A DNA stretch of 64,000 bases from J054 sp965223095 (GTDB taxonomy: Bacteria > Pseudomonadota > Gammaproteobacteria > Steroidobacterales > GCA-2729495): assembly GCA_965223095.1 (NCBI GenBank), contig OZ244979.1, positions 1,860,001-1,924,000 on the forward strand, written 5' to 3'. The translations under genes and the position numbers were made by a program. The notes under the pieces were generated by a model. The model saw only the letters and a list, made by a program, of their open reading frames with translations. It was not told the origin of the DNA and did not search any database. Positions 19,649 through 27,249 of this stretch are shown in pieces. Position 1 is the first letter of the stretch. Each line of letters begins with the position of its first letter.

Positions 19649-20286
19649 AGCAGCTGCCGGTCTTAGCCGTTCTAGTCGCCTTGACAGCCTGCGGCGGGCG
19701 TCCGGTACAAGATAACTCCGCGGATGCTGAAGTACCCGTGGTAAATCCCCAAGTCGCGCGCCGCGACGTTGCGGAACCGAAAATTGATCGCGAGAACTTT
19801 GAGTTGGGCGCCAGCTTTGGGCTAATGAGCGTTGAAGACTTCGGCAGCAACTCGACTTGGGGTCTGCGAGCCGCATACCACATTTCCGAGAGCTTCTTCG
19901 TGCTGGGCACCTATGGCGAAACGGATACGGACGAAACCAGTTTTGAGGTTTTGAGTGGCGGCGCGCCCTTATTGTCAGAAGATCAGCGCAAGCTGGAGTA
20001 CTACGACATTTCACTGGGCTACAACCTGCTACCGGGCGAGGTCTTCATCGGTAAGAACTGGGCCTTCAATAGCGCGCTATACCTACTGGTGGGTGCGGGC
20101 AACACTAGTTTTGCGGACGACGACTTTTTTACCTTGGCCTTGGGCGCGGGCTATCGCGTATTGGCGAACGATTGGTTGGCCCTGAACTTCGAGGTTCGTG
20201 ATCATCTCTTCGATACTGACCTGCTGGGTAAAGACAAGACCACCCATAACATTGAATTCAGCTTTGGGCTGTCGTTCTTTTTTTAG
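19618..20286 (+). CDS. Outer-membrane beta-barrel lipoprotein (myxobacterial-type OMP family)
   Basis: A 222-residue lipoprotein with lipobox LTACG (~residue 25). The remainder is an eight-stranded-type barrel with alternating pattern (FELGASFGLMSVEDFGSN, EYYDISLGYNLLPGEVF, FTLALGAGYRVLANDWLAL) ending in FGLSFFF. It resembles the outer-membrane beta-barrel family described from Myxococcus (TIGR04565-type), which is often found beside SH3, TPR and ExbBD genes. It overlaps the preceding gene. A likely anchor of the envelope machine in the outer membrane. Confidence 0.8.
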   Translation: MESRILIFLLKQLPVLAVLVALTACGGRPVQDNSADAEVPVVNPQVARRDVAEPKIDRENFELGASFGLMSVEDFGSNSTWGLRAAYHISESFFVLGTYGETDTDETSFEVLSGGAPLLSEDQRKLEYYDISLGYNLLPGEVFIGKNWAFNSALYLLVGAGNTSFADDDFFTLALGAGYRVLANDWLALNFEVRDHLFDTDLLGKDKTTHNIEFSFGLSFFF

Positions 20287-20295
20287 GAGATACTC

Positions 20296-20814
20296 ATGCC
20301 TACACGTCACCCTGTTCGACGCCGCACGGTATTGGCCTCAATGCTGACGGGCTTTTTTAGCCGCTTCCTGGCGGCGGATGACGCCGTCTCGGGGCCCGCG
20401 CCCGAATTCAAGCTAGCTAAGCGCGACGGCACGATGGTTTCATTGGCTGATCTCAAGGGCGATGTGGTGCTCATCAACTTTTGGGCAACCTGGTGTGGAC
20501 CCTGTCGCAAGGAAATGCCCTTGCTCGAACAGCTCTATCAACGTTATTCGCGTCTGGGTTTCACGCTGTTGGGTGTGAACGTTGAAGAGGATTCGGGCGA
20601 TGCCGATCGTTTTCTCACCGAAACGCCGGTGAGTTTTCCCATTCTGTTCGATCCCGCTAACGCCGTGAGCAAGCTCTATCAAGTGTCCGCGATGCCGAGT
20701 ACGGTCCTGGTGGATCGGCAGGGCAATCTTCGTTATCTCCATCACGGCTACCAAGATGGCTACGAAGACATCTACCAAGATCAGATTAGATCTTTAGTAC
20801 GGGAGCGAGGCTAA
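20296..20814 (+). CDS. TlpA-family periplasmic thioredoxin (WCGPC)
   Basis: A 172-residue thioredoxin-fold protein with an N-terminal twin-Arg-rich signal (PVRRRTVLASMLTGFF) and the active site WCGPC at residues 66-70. The pattern APEFKLAKRDGTMVSLADLKGDVVLINFWATWCGPC is classic TlpA/ResA/CcmG. It would reduce or isomerise disulfides in the periplasm, plausibly those of the CxxCH proteins before haem attachment. Spacing to the previous gene is 9 bp. Confidence 0.9.
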   Translation: MPTRHPVRRRTVLASMLTGFFSRFLAADDAVSGPAPEFKLAKRDGTMVSLADLKGDVVLINFWATWCGPCRKEMPLLEQLYQRYSRLGFTLLGVNVEEDSGDADRFLTETPVSFPILFDPANAVSKLYQVSAMPSTVLVDRQGNLRYLHHGYQDGYEDIYQDQIRSLVRERG

Positions 20815-20821
20815 ATTGGTC

Positions 20822-21067
20822 ATGAAGAGCTGGCTTTTCACTAAGCGCGTGCTGCGGGCCTTATCGCTTGGCGTGATCGTCTCCCAGACTGTCGCTTGCA
20901 GTATTGAGCCTTGGGTCAAACCCTATGAACGCGATCGCTTGGCGGATCCCATCATGAGTTTGGACCCGCATCCTGTGTCCACCGCTTATTTGCATCACGT
21001 CTATGAAGCACGCGAGGGTTCTCGTGGCGCGGCAGGCAGTGCCGGAGGCGGCTGTGGCTGTAACTGA
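20822..21067 (+). CDS. DUF4266 small lipoprotein
   Basis: About 81 residues. ATG 20822 is preferred (TTG at 20816 would add two). Signal-like start then TVACS lipobox, and the DUF4266 core VKPYERDRLADPIMSLDP, followed by a Gly/Cys tail ending GGGCGCN. DUF4266 proteins almost always sit between a TlpA and a DUF3570 gene, as here. The role is unproven; the C-terminal CGC is a candidate metal or thiol site. Confidence 0.85.
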   Translation: MKSWLFTKRVLRALSLGVIVSQTVACSIEPWVKPYERDRLADPIMSLDPHPVSTAYLHHVYEAREGSRGAAGSAGGGCGCN

Positions 21068-21107
21068 GTTCACTGCAACTAGATTGAGCCATGATCGGTC
21101 GGCATCA

Positions 21108-22241
21108 ATGCCGCTGGCCGCTATGCTGTTGATTGGCAGCTTGCTTGGCTTGGTCCTGCCGAGGCTTGAGGCTGCGGTTTTACCGGAGGATCGCGCCGAT
21201 GTGCTGTACCACTCCTATGACGGCGGCGGTGTGAAGATTGACGGACCATCGATATTGGTGCGCAAAAGCATCGGCGAGAGCTTTTCTGTTTCCGGAAACT
21301 ACTACGTTGATACCGTCAGTAGTGCGTCCATTGATGTCTTAACCACAGCCAGTCCCTATGACGAAGAGCGCACCCAGACTTCCCTAGGTCTTGACTACTT
21401 GCGTGGCGACACTACCTTGAGTCTCTCAGTCACCAAGAGCGAGGAAGATGACTACGAAGCGAATTCGGTAAATTTCGGTATTGGCCAAGAAGTCTTCGGC
21501 GGCATGACGACCGTTACTCTCGGCTTTGGCCTTGGTTCCGATACGGTCATGCGCAATGGTGATAGTTTGTTTGAGGACGATGTTGATCGTCAGCACTACC
21601 GTCTGGGTTTGTCGCAAGTGTTGACCAGAAACCTCTTGGTCGGACTGAACCTTGAGGCCATTACCGATGAGGGCTTTCTAAACAACCCTTACCGCAGCGT
21701 GCGCTATGCCGATTCTGACAGCGCACGTGGCTATAGCTATCAAAGTGAGCTTTATCCGCGCACGCGTACCAGTAATGCCGCGGCCTTGAATGCGCGCTAT
21801 CACTTGCCCTATCGGGCGGCGGTCAGCCTTGGCTACCGCTACTTCACCGATGATTGGGACATCGAGGGGCATACCTCCGAAATCGGTTATACCCAACCGG
21901 TTGGTGCATGGACCCTAGATTTGAAGTATCGCTTCTACAGCCAAACGGCCGCAGATTTCTATAGCGATTTATTTCCTTACGAAAATGCGCAGAATTTTCT
22001 AGCGCGCGACAAGGAACTCAGCAGTTTCTCAAGTAATACCCTGCGCCTCGGCGTGTCATATAACTTCATTGAGGGTGGCTGGTATTTCTTGGATAAAGCC
22101 TCGGTCAATTTCATGTATGACCACATCACGTTTGACTATGATAATTTTCGAAATCTATCAGTCGGCGGTAATCCCGGTGCGGAACCCTTGTACAGTTTCG
22201 ATGCCGACGTGATGCAACTGTTCTTTTCGTTTTGGTTTTGA
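21108..22241 (+). CDS. DUF3570 outer-membrane beta-barrel protein
   Basis: About 377 residues after removal of an out-of-family N-terminal extension. ATG 21108 gives the signal LAAMLLIGSLLGLVLPRLEA; the longer frame begins at 21003 inside DUF4266. The body is a beta barrel (VDTVSSASIDVLTTASPYDEERTQTSLGLDY) and ends FFSFWF. DUF3570 proteins co-occur with DUF4266, TlpA and ApbE, and that association is complete here because ApbE follows at 24897. Role in export or flavin-linked redox is unknown. Confidence 0.8.
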   Translation: MPLAAMLLIGSLLGLVLPRLEAAVLPEDRADVLYHSYDGGGVKIDGPSILVRKSIGESFSVSGNYYVDTVSSASIDVLTTASPYDEERTQTSLGLDYLRGDTTLSLSVTKSEEDDYEANSVNFGIGQEVFGGMTTVTLGFGLGSDTVMRNGDSLFEDDVDRQHYRLGLSQVLTRNLLVGLNLEAITDEGFLNNPYRSVRYADSDSARGYSYQSELYPRTRTSNAAALNARYHLPYRAAVSLGYRYFTDDWDIEGHTSEIGYTQPVGAWTLDLKYRFYSQTAADFYSDLFPYENAQNFLARDKELSSFSSNTLRLGVSYNFIEGGWYFLDKASVNFMYDHITFDYDNFRNLSVGGNPGAEPLYSFDADVMQLFFSFWF

Positions 22242-22283
22242 CCGCTTCGCGCGCGAACTAGGAAAAATTTCCAAGGCGAGTGA

Positions 22284-24227
22284 CTAGGCCACCGCCTCAT
22301 CGTCGGCATAAAGCGGCGGTAGCGGGCAATCCACCACGGCGCAGACCACGCGCAGCAGTTCGCTTTCGGCAATGGTGATGCGGGCATCATGGCTGGCCGT
22401 GACGGCCAGTGCGGCGACCAAGCGCCGGCGGTCTTTCGCCCGCAGCCGGGCCAACACCGGCAAGGCCTTGTCCAAGGATTTCTGCCAGTCACTCCTGGCC
22501 TGCTCGTCCAGCGATCCAGCGCTTGCCAAGCCTAAATTCTTCAGGCCGGCGGCATAAGCCGCCTGGGCTGTGTTTAAGTCTTCGTGGCCATGGCGAGCGA
22601 GTACGGCAAACAAATCCAGCACCGCTGTGCGCAGCCCATGGGCCGTCACTTTTTCGCGAATTCTGGGTGCCCGATAGCTGGGCGCTTGGGCACGACGCAA
22701 GCTTTCATCGAGTATTCGCGACAAACAGTACTCGAACAGTTCGATTTGGTTGTCTATGCGTACCAAGTGATTGACCAGTTTGAGTAGGAACTCCAGCTGA
22801 GTATCAGGCCGTCGCTTGATGGCGGGGAAGGCTAGATCGAGCAGGGGTAGGCGATAGTGGCTGCCTAGTCCGCCGATATCTGCTTGTAAGGCGGCAACAT
22901 TTGCCGCCCGCGTCGGACCCAGTTGCTGGCCAAGATAATGTAGTTGAGCTTCTCGCAGTTTCGCATCGGGATGCAGTACCAGTGCCAGGGCCATCAGCAG
23001 CGAGTCTTCGTCGTCATGGGCGGCTTGATAGATACCCGGTGGGATGCTGCGATGTAGGCTATGGGCGGCCGCAATCTGTCCCGCGTCCGGATTGCCGGCC
23101 TGGGCTGGCACGTCTTCGGCATCGAGACCAAATGAAGTGTCGTCATGCGCCTGCGCGGCGGCGATGCCGGCAATGCCCGCCGCACTGCCATGCTCGGCAG
23201 CGGTGCTGTGAGCTTCCACGAAGCTGCCAGTAAAGCTCGGGTCTAGTCGCTCAATGCGGGTGCCCAAGGGCGGGTGAGTGGCGAATAGCCCGGCCAAGCC
23301 CGCACCCGATGCGAACAACATATGGTTGATTTCTTCGCTGTCCGCGCGTCGCAGATACGACTGATCTTTTAGGCCGCCAATTTTTTTCAGCGCACCGGCT
23401 AGCCCCGGCGGGTTGCGGGTGAACTGCACGGCTGAGGCGTCGGCTAGAAATTCACGTTGCCGTGATACCGAGGCTTTAATGATGCGGGCCGCGGCGACAC
23501 CGACCCAGCCAACGATCACTAAGCCCAGCGCGATGATGAAGACCAGGCCATTGCCTCGCGAACTACTGCCGCTGCCCGCGGACCGGCCGAGGCGTGAGTT
23601 ATGCATGATGCTACGGCCCACAAAGCCGATGATCATGATGCCGAACAGCGGACCCAACATCCGAATGTTCAAACGCATGTCGCCGTTGAGAATGTGGCTG
23701 AACTCATGGCCGATCACACCCTGCAACTCATCGCGATTGAGTTGTTCCAAAGCGCCGCGGGTGACGGCAACGGCCGCATCTTCGGCTTGGTAACCCGCGG
23801 CGAAGGCGTTGATGGCTGCTTCTTGTTCCAGCACGAAAATTTCCGGCACCGGCACACCGGAGGCGATGGCCATTTCCTCCACCACATTGCGTAAGCGTCG
23901 TCGCAATGGGTCGCTGGTGTCCGGAGACACGCTGGTACCACCCAGGTCATGCGCCACGCGGGATCCACCGCCACGTAGGCTAAAAATCCGGAACAGGCTC
24001 GCCAGGCCAATCACCGCCAGCGTACCGGCAGCTATCAGCGCTAAACTTTGCCAGCGATTGCTCAGCCACGCGGCGTCAGGCCGGATGGGCGAGATTTCGC
24101 TCCATAGCCACACTGTTGAAAAGATCGCAGTCACCGCGGCAACCACAGCCACAGTCGCGATCAAGTAGGCGATTACTAGCCAGCGAGTCCGTCGCCGGGA
24201 TTGCTCCTGCGCGGCGAAAAAATCCAT
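22284..24227 (-). CDS. M48-family zinc metallopeptidase with membrane anchor
   Basis: A 647-residue protease. Two N-terminal transmembrane helices (about residues 15-42 and 58-80) precede the zinc motif HEFSH at 174-178, with the third ligand Glu259 in RQREFLADASAV. This is HtpX/Ste24-like, and it has an unusually long (~330 residue) C-terminal helical region of no known fold. The LemA gene lies 12 bp upstream on the same strand. LemA-M48 pairs are a common bacterial combination thought to act in membrane-protein quality control. The pair is inserted, in reverse orientation, inside the DUF3570-ApbE module. Confidence 0.9.
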   Translation of the reverse strand: MDFFAAQEQSRRRTRWLVIAYLIATVAVVAAVTAIFSTVWLWSEISPIRPDAAWLSNRWQSLALIAAGTLAVIGLASLFRIFSLRGGGSRVAHDLGGTSVSPDTSDPLRRRLRNVVEEMAIASGVPVPEIFVLEQEAAINAFAAGYQAEDAAVAVTRGALEQLNRDELQGVIGHEFSHILNGDMRLNIRMLGPLFGIMIIGFVGRSIMHNSRLGRSAGSGSSSRGNGLVFIIALGLVIVGWVGVAAARIIKASVSRQREFLADASAVQFTRNPPGLAGALKKIGGLKDQSYLRRADSEEINHMLFASGAGLAGLFATHPPLGTRIERLDPSFTGSFVEAHSTAAEHGSAAGIAGIAAAQAHDDTSFGLDAEDVPAQAGNPDAGQIAAAHSLHRSIPPGIYQAAHDDEDSLLMALALVLHPDAKLREAQLHYLGQQLGPTRAANVAALQADIGGLGSHYRLPLLDLAFPAIKRRPDTQLEFLLKLVNHLVRIDNQIELFEYCLSRILDESLRRAQAPSYRAPRIREKVTAHGLRTAVLDLFAVLARHGHEDLNTAQAAYAAGLKNLGLASAGSLDEQARSDWQKSLDKALPVLARLRAKDRRRLVAALAVTASHDARITIAESELLRVVCAVVDCPLPPLYADDEAVA

Positions 24228-24239
24228 AGCTGGCCTAAA

Positions 24240-24827
24240 CTAGAATGCGACCTCGGGTTTCTCACGCTTCGCCGTGTCGCCGATATCCAGAAAATCACCC
24301 GCCACAAAATTGAAAATGCTGGCGATGAAATTATTCGGAAAAGTTTCGACGGTATTGTTGTAACTCAGGACGGCATCGTTAAACGCTTGACGTGAGAAAG
24401 CGACTTTGTTTTCTGTGCTGCCAAGCTCTTCTTGTAACTGCAGCATGTTTTGATTGGCTTTGAGATCGGGATAGCTCTCGGCCAGTGCGAATAATCGGCC
24501 TAGCGTGCCGCCTAATGTCGCTTCAGCCTTGGTTAAGGACTTAATGGCCTCGGCATTGGACGGATCAGCGGCCGCCGCCTGCAAACCGTTTACGGCCGCG
24601 TTGCGCGCGTTAATCACGGCTTCCAGCGTTTCCCGTTCATGTTTGATATAGCCTTTGACCGCTTCTACCAAGTTGGGAATCAGGTCATAACGACGGGTCA
24701 ACTGCACATCAATTTGCGCGAACGCGTTCTTAACCCGGTTTCGCGAGGAAACCAGCTTGTTATAGATGCCGACCACCAGGGCTACGATGACGGCGATGAT
24801 AATCAGTAGGATCGTACCTATGCCCAT
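24240..24827 (-). CDS. lemA: LemA family membrane protein
   Basis: 195 residues from ATG 24827 (MGIGTILLI; the longer frame has a poor N-terminus). One N-terminal helix, then the LemA helical domain with VSSRNRVKNAFAQIDVQLTRRYDLIPNLVEAVKGY and SYPDLKANQNMLQLQEELGSTENKVAFSRQ, diagnostic for the family. It is the first gene of the two-gene LemA-M48 operon on the minus strand. Confidence 0.95.
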   Translation of the reverse strand: MGIGTILLIIIAVIVALVVGIYNKLVSSRNRVKNAFAQIDVQLTRRYDLIPNLVEAVKGYIKHERETLEAVINARNAAVNGLQAAAADPSNAEAIKSLTKAEATLGGTLGRLFALAESYPDLKANQNMLQLQEELGSTENKVAFSRQAFNDAVLSYNNTVETFPNNFIASIFNFVAGDFLDIGDTAKREKPEVAF

Positions 24828-24896
24828 TTCCTTGTCCTTACTCCGTGCGAGAATGCCAGGGATGAGCATACCCCAAACCAAGGGCCGGGCCACCTG

Positions 24897-25865
24897 ATGC
24901 GATACAAGTTGTTGATTTCGCTATTTCTCGCTGGATTCTACTCGCCGACCCATGCCGAGTGGCACGCGGCAAGCCAAGCGAAGATGGGCACCCGCATCGA
25001 AATCCAGCTGTGGCATGCGGATCCGGCCAGAGCGGCCGAACTCATCGCGCAGGGCATGTCGGAGTTGGACCGGATTGAGGCGGCCATGAGCACCTATCGG
25101 GAGTCTTCGGAAATTTCGCGAGTCAATCGCGAGGCGGCGAGGCAGCCTGTTGTCGTTTCCCAAGAGCTATACGATCTCGTCGCTTGGGCCTTACAGCTTA
25201 GCGAGCTGAGTGACGGGGCGTTTGACATCAGCTATGACAGCGTTGGGCAGCTTTATGACTTTCGGGCGCGGGAACGGCCTGATTCCGCCGCCATAAAGTC
25301 TGGCTTGGACGCCCTTGATTATCGGCTGGTGAGATTGCAGCCAAAAAATCATGCCATTGCGTTTGCGCATGAGGGTGTGCGAATTAACTTGGGCGGCATT
25401 GCAAAGGGTCATGCCGTGGAATCCGTTGTGCGCCTATTGCGCGATGCTGGCGTAAGTCATGCGTTGGCAACGGCTGGGGGCGATACGAGATTGCTGGGTG
25501 ATCGACGGGGAAAACCTTGGGTGGTGGGTATTCGTGATCCCGATCTCGAGACGGATCTGGTCACGCGTTTGGCACTTAGCGATGAAGCCATCTCGACATC
25601 AGGTGACTATGAGCGCTTCTTCGACGAGGATGGTCGCCGCTATCATCACATTATCAGCCCAAGTACCGGTGATTCCGCGCGGGATTCTCGCAGCGTTACC
25701 GTGATTGGTCCCGATGCGACCTTGACCGACGGCTTGTCGACCAGCCTATTCGTTCTCGGCCCAGAGGCAGGCTTAGCACTCATTGAAACCTTAAACGGCT
25801 ATGAAGCAGTGATTGTCGATGCCGCACGACAGCTACATTTCTCCAGCGGCCTTGATCCGAGCTAG
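24897..25865 (+). CDS. apbE: FAD:protein FMN transferase ApbE
   Basis: 322 residues with a signal peptide (LLISLFLAGFYSPTHA). Hallmarks include MGTRIEIQL, INLGGIAKGHAV, the TSGDYERFF segment, HHIISPSTGD and DGLSTSLFVLG. ApbE attaches FMN through a phosphoester to Thr/Ser of (S/T)GA(S/T) motifs on exported proteins. I did not find a convincing target motif in the neighbouring exported proteins, so the flavinylated partner is unknown. The gene belongs with the TlpA-DUF4266-DUF3570 genes. It is oriented toward the c-di-nucleotide riboswitch operon. Confidence 0.93.
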   Translation: MRYKLLISLFLAGFYSPTHAEWHAASQAKMGTRIEIQLWHADPARAAELIAQGMSELDRIEAAMSTYRESSEISRVNREAARQPVVVSQELYDLVAWALQLSELSDGAFDISYDSVGQLYDFRARERPDSAAIKSGLDALDYRLVRLQPKNHAIAFAHEGVRINLGGIAKGHAVESVVRLLRDAGVSHALATAGGDTRLLGDRRGKPWVVGIRDPDLETDLVTRLALSDEAISTSGDYERFFDEDGRRYHHIISPSTGDSARDSRSVTVIGPDATLTDGLSTSLFVLGPEAGLALIETLNGYEAVIVDAARQLHFSSGLDPS

Positions 25866-26002
25866 CTAGCCGCGGCCTTTCCTGCCTTTACTTAAAGTGT
25901 CGGCGATTCGTGACCGGCGTCACAGGATTGACCTCGCGGCCCTGCGACCATTAGTGCCGAGAAACTAAAGCCCAGTGCCACAAGGTCTGGGCCGCTTCGG
26001 TC

Positions 26003-26092
26003 AGTTTAGGGCAAACCTGCTGAAAGGCGGGGACGCAAAGCCACCGGTCTACGGGCGTTAACCACGTCTACGACGGCGGGGCTGCCAAGTCG
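26003..26092 (+). promoter_or_regulatory. GEMM-I cyclic-di-GMP-type riboswitch
   Basis: Core elements match the GEMM-I aptamer in order: AGGGCAAACC (26008-26017), a GAAA tetraloop region, GGGACGCAAAGCC (26030-26042), then a variable P3 arm and the receptor-side GGCGGGGCTGCC (26075-26086). The conserved GCAAA and ACGCAAAG segments hold the bases that contact the ligand. It sits ~80 bp upstream of the second TlpA gene in the right orientation to control the ten-gene operon. Whether it prefers c-di-GMP or the rarer cGAMP cannot be settled by eye. Confidence 0.9.
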
Positions 26093-26172
26093 AATGCCGC
26101 TGTGATGGCGGCCGGCTTGTTTGCGTGCACGGTCCCTGCCTGCCGAGTTCTTTGGTAGCTGCGGGCATGGCA

Positions 26173-26688
26173 ATGACGAAAAAACCCAGTTCAACAACTA
26201 TCCTGCGACGAATAGTCGTCGCTTTGCTGGGTTCACTGATTGTTGTCACCTCGGCATCAGCTCGTCTGACAACCGGTGATGCAGCGCCGGATTTTGCCCT
26301 GAAATCTTTGACCGGTAGTAACTTGCGCTTGAGTGAATACCGCGGCCAGGTTGTATTACTGAGTTTTTGGGCCAGTTGGTGCGGCAGTTGCCGGGAACAA
26401 TTGTCGCAGCTTGACGGGCTCAGTCAACGCTACGGCGACGCCGGTCTGCAATTGCTAACCGTTAGTGTCGATTCTAAGCCGGAAAAGGCGCGCGGCGTCG
26501 CCGGCAATGTCGGTTTTCCCGTCTTGTTGGACGACGCTAAACGCGTAGCCCGCATCTATGACCCGGGCAAATTACCGTTGACGGTTTTGATCGATCCCCA
26601 CGGCACTCTGCGCTATATCCACAAAGGCTTTCGTCCTGCCGATATCGCCACCTATGCGCAAGAAATAGAAGTCTTGTTGGGCGAGTAG
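26173..26688 (+). CDS. TlpA-family thioredoxin (WCGSC) heading riboswitch operon
   Basis: 171 residues. ATG 26173 (or 26167, two codons longer) is chosen; upstream codons lie within the riboswitch expression platform. Signal segment IVVALLGSLIVVTSASA, then thioredoxin fold with WCGSC at 69-73, and the PGKLPLTVLIDPHG cis-Pro loop. It differs from the first TlpA (WCGPC) at the active site. It is the first gene downstream of the GEMM-I riboswitch, which implies that c-di-GMP level sets expression of this entire operon. Confidence 0.9.
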   Translation: MTKKPSSTTILRRIVVALLGSLIVVTSASARLTTGDAAPDFALKSLTGSNLRLSEYRGQVVLLSFWASWCGSCREQLSQLDGLSQRYGDAGLQLLTVSVDSKPEKARGVAGNVGFPVLLDDAKRVARIYDPGKLPLTVLIDPHGTLRYIHKGFRPADIATYAQEIEVLLGE

Positions 26689-26715
26689 TCACTCGCTTAA
26701 ATTGAGGAAAATGTT

Positions 26716-27246
26716 ATGACAGTTCCGAAGTCGTTCTACTTGGCCCTGCTGACTATCAGTTTCGGTCTAGTCTCATCGACCTTACTGGCCGCGGGCAGCG
26801 AGCCCGCCCTGGATGCCGAGGTGCAAGACTTAAAAGCCTCGGTTCTGGACCTGAATCGTGAGTTGTTCCTGCTCGAAGAAGAATTGCTGTTTCCCGCCAA
26901 TACGCAAATTGCGGTTTTCGTCTCCATGGACGTGGGCGAATTTTTCAGCCTTGACTCCGTGCAGCTCAAGCTCGACGGCAAAGAGGTGGGCAACTACCTC
27001 TATACGGAGCGCGAGGCGGAAGCGCTACTGCGGGGCGGCGTGCATCGACTGTTCTTGGGCAATGTGAAAACCGGCGAGCATGAATTGGTTGCCACGTTTA
27101 CCGGCTTAGGCCCGCAAGGCCGCGAGTATCGACGCGGCGCGAGCTTAGACTTCAATAAGCAGATTGGCGCGAAGTTTGTCGAGCTGCAGATTTCCGATAA
27201 GGAGCGCAAGCAACAACCAGAATTTATCGTCCGGGAGTGGGAGTAG
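26716..27246 (+). CDS. Exported coiled-coil/beta protein of the TPR-ExbBD operon
   Basis: 176 residues. Signal LALLTISFGLVSSTLLA. A short coiled coil (DAEVQDLKASVLDLNRELFLLEEELL, about residues 35-60 in part) is followed by a beta-rich domain with VFVSMDVGEFF, LKLDGKEVGNYLY, GEHELVATFTG. Not a recognised domain. It is the second gene of the riboswitch operon, 27 bp after TlpA and 3 bp before the TPR gene. Likely a periplasmic structural subunit. Confidence 0.75.
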   Translation: MTVPKSFYLALLTISFGLVSSTLLAAGSEPALDAEVQDLKASVLDLNRELFLLEEELLFPANTQIAVFVSMDVGEFFSLDSVQLKLDGKEVGNYLYTEREAEALLRGGVHRLFLGNVKTGEHELVATFTGLGPQGREYRRGASLDFNKQIGAKFVELQISDKERKQQPEFIVREWE

Positions 27247-27249
27247 GGA

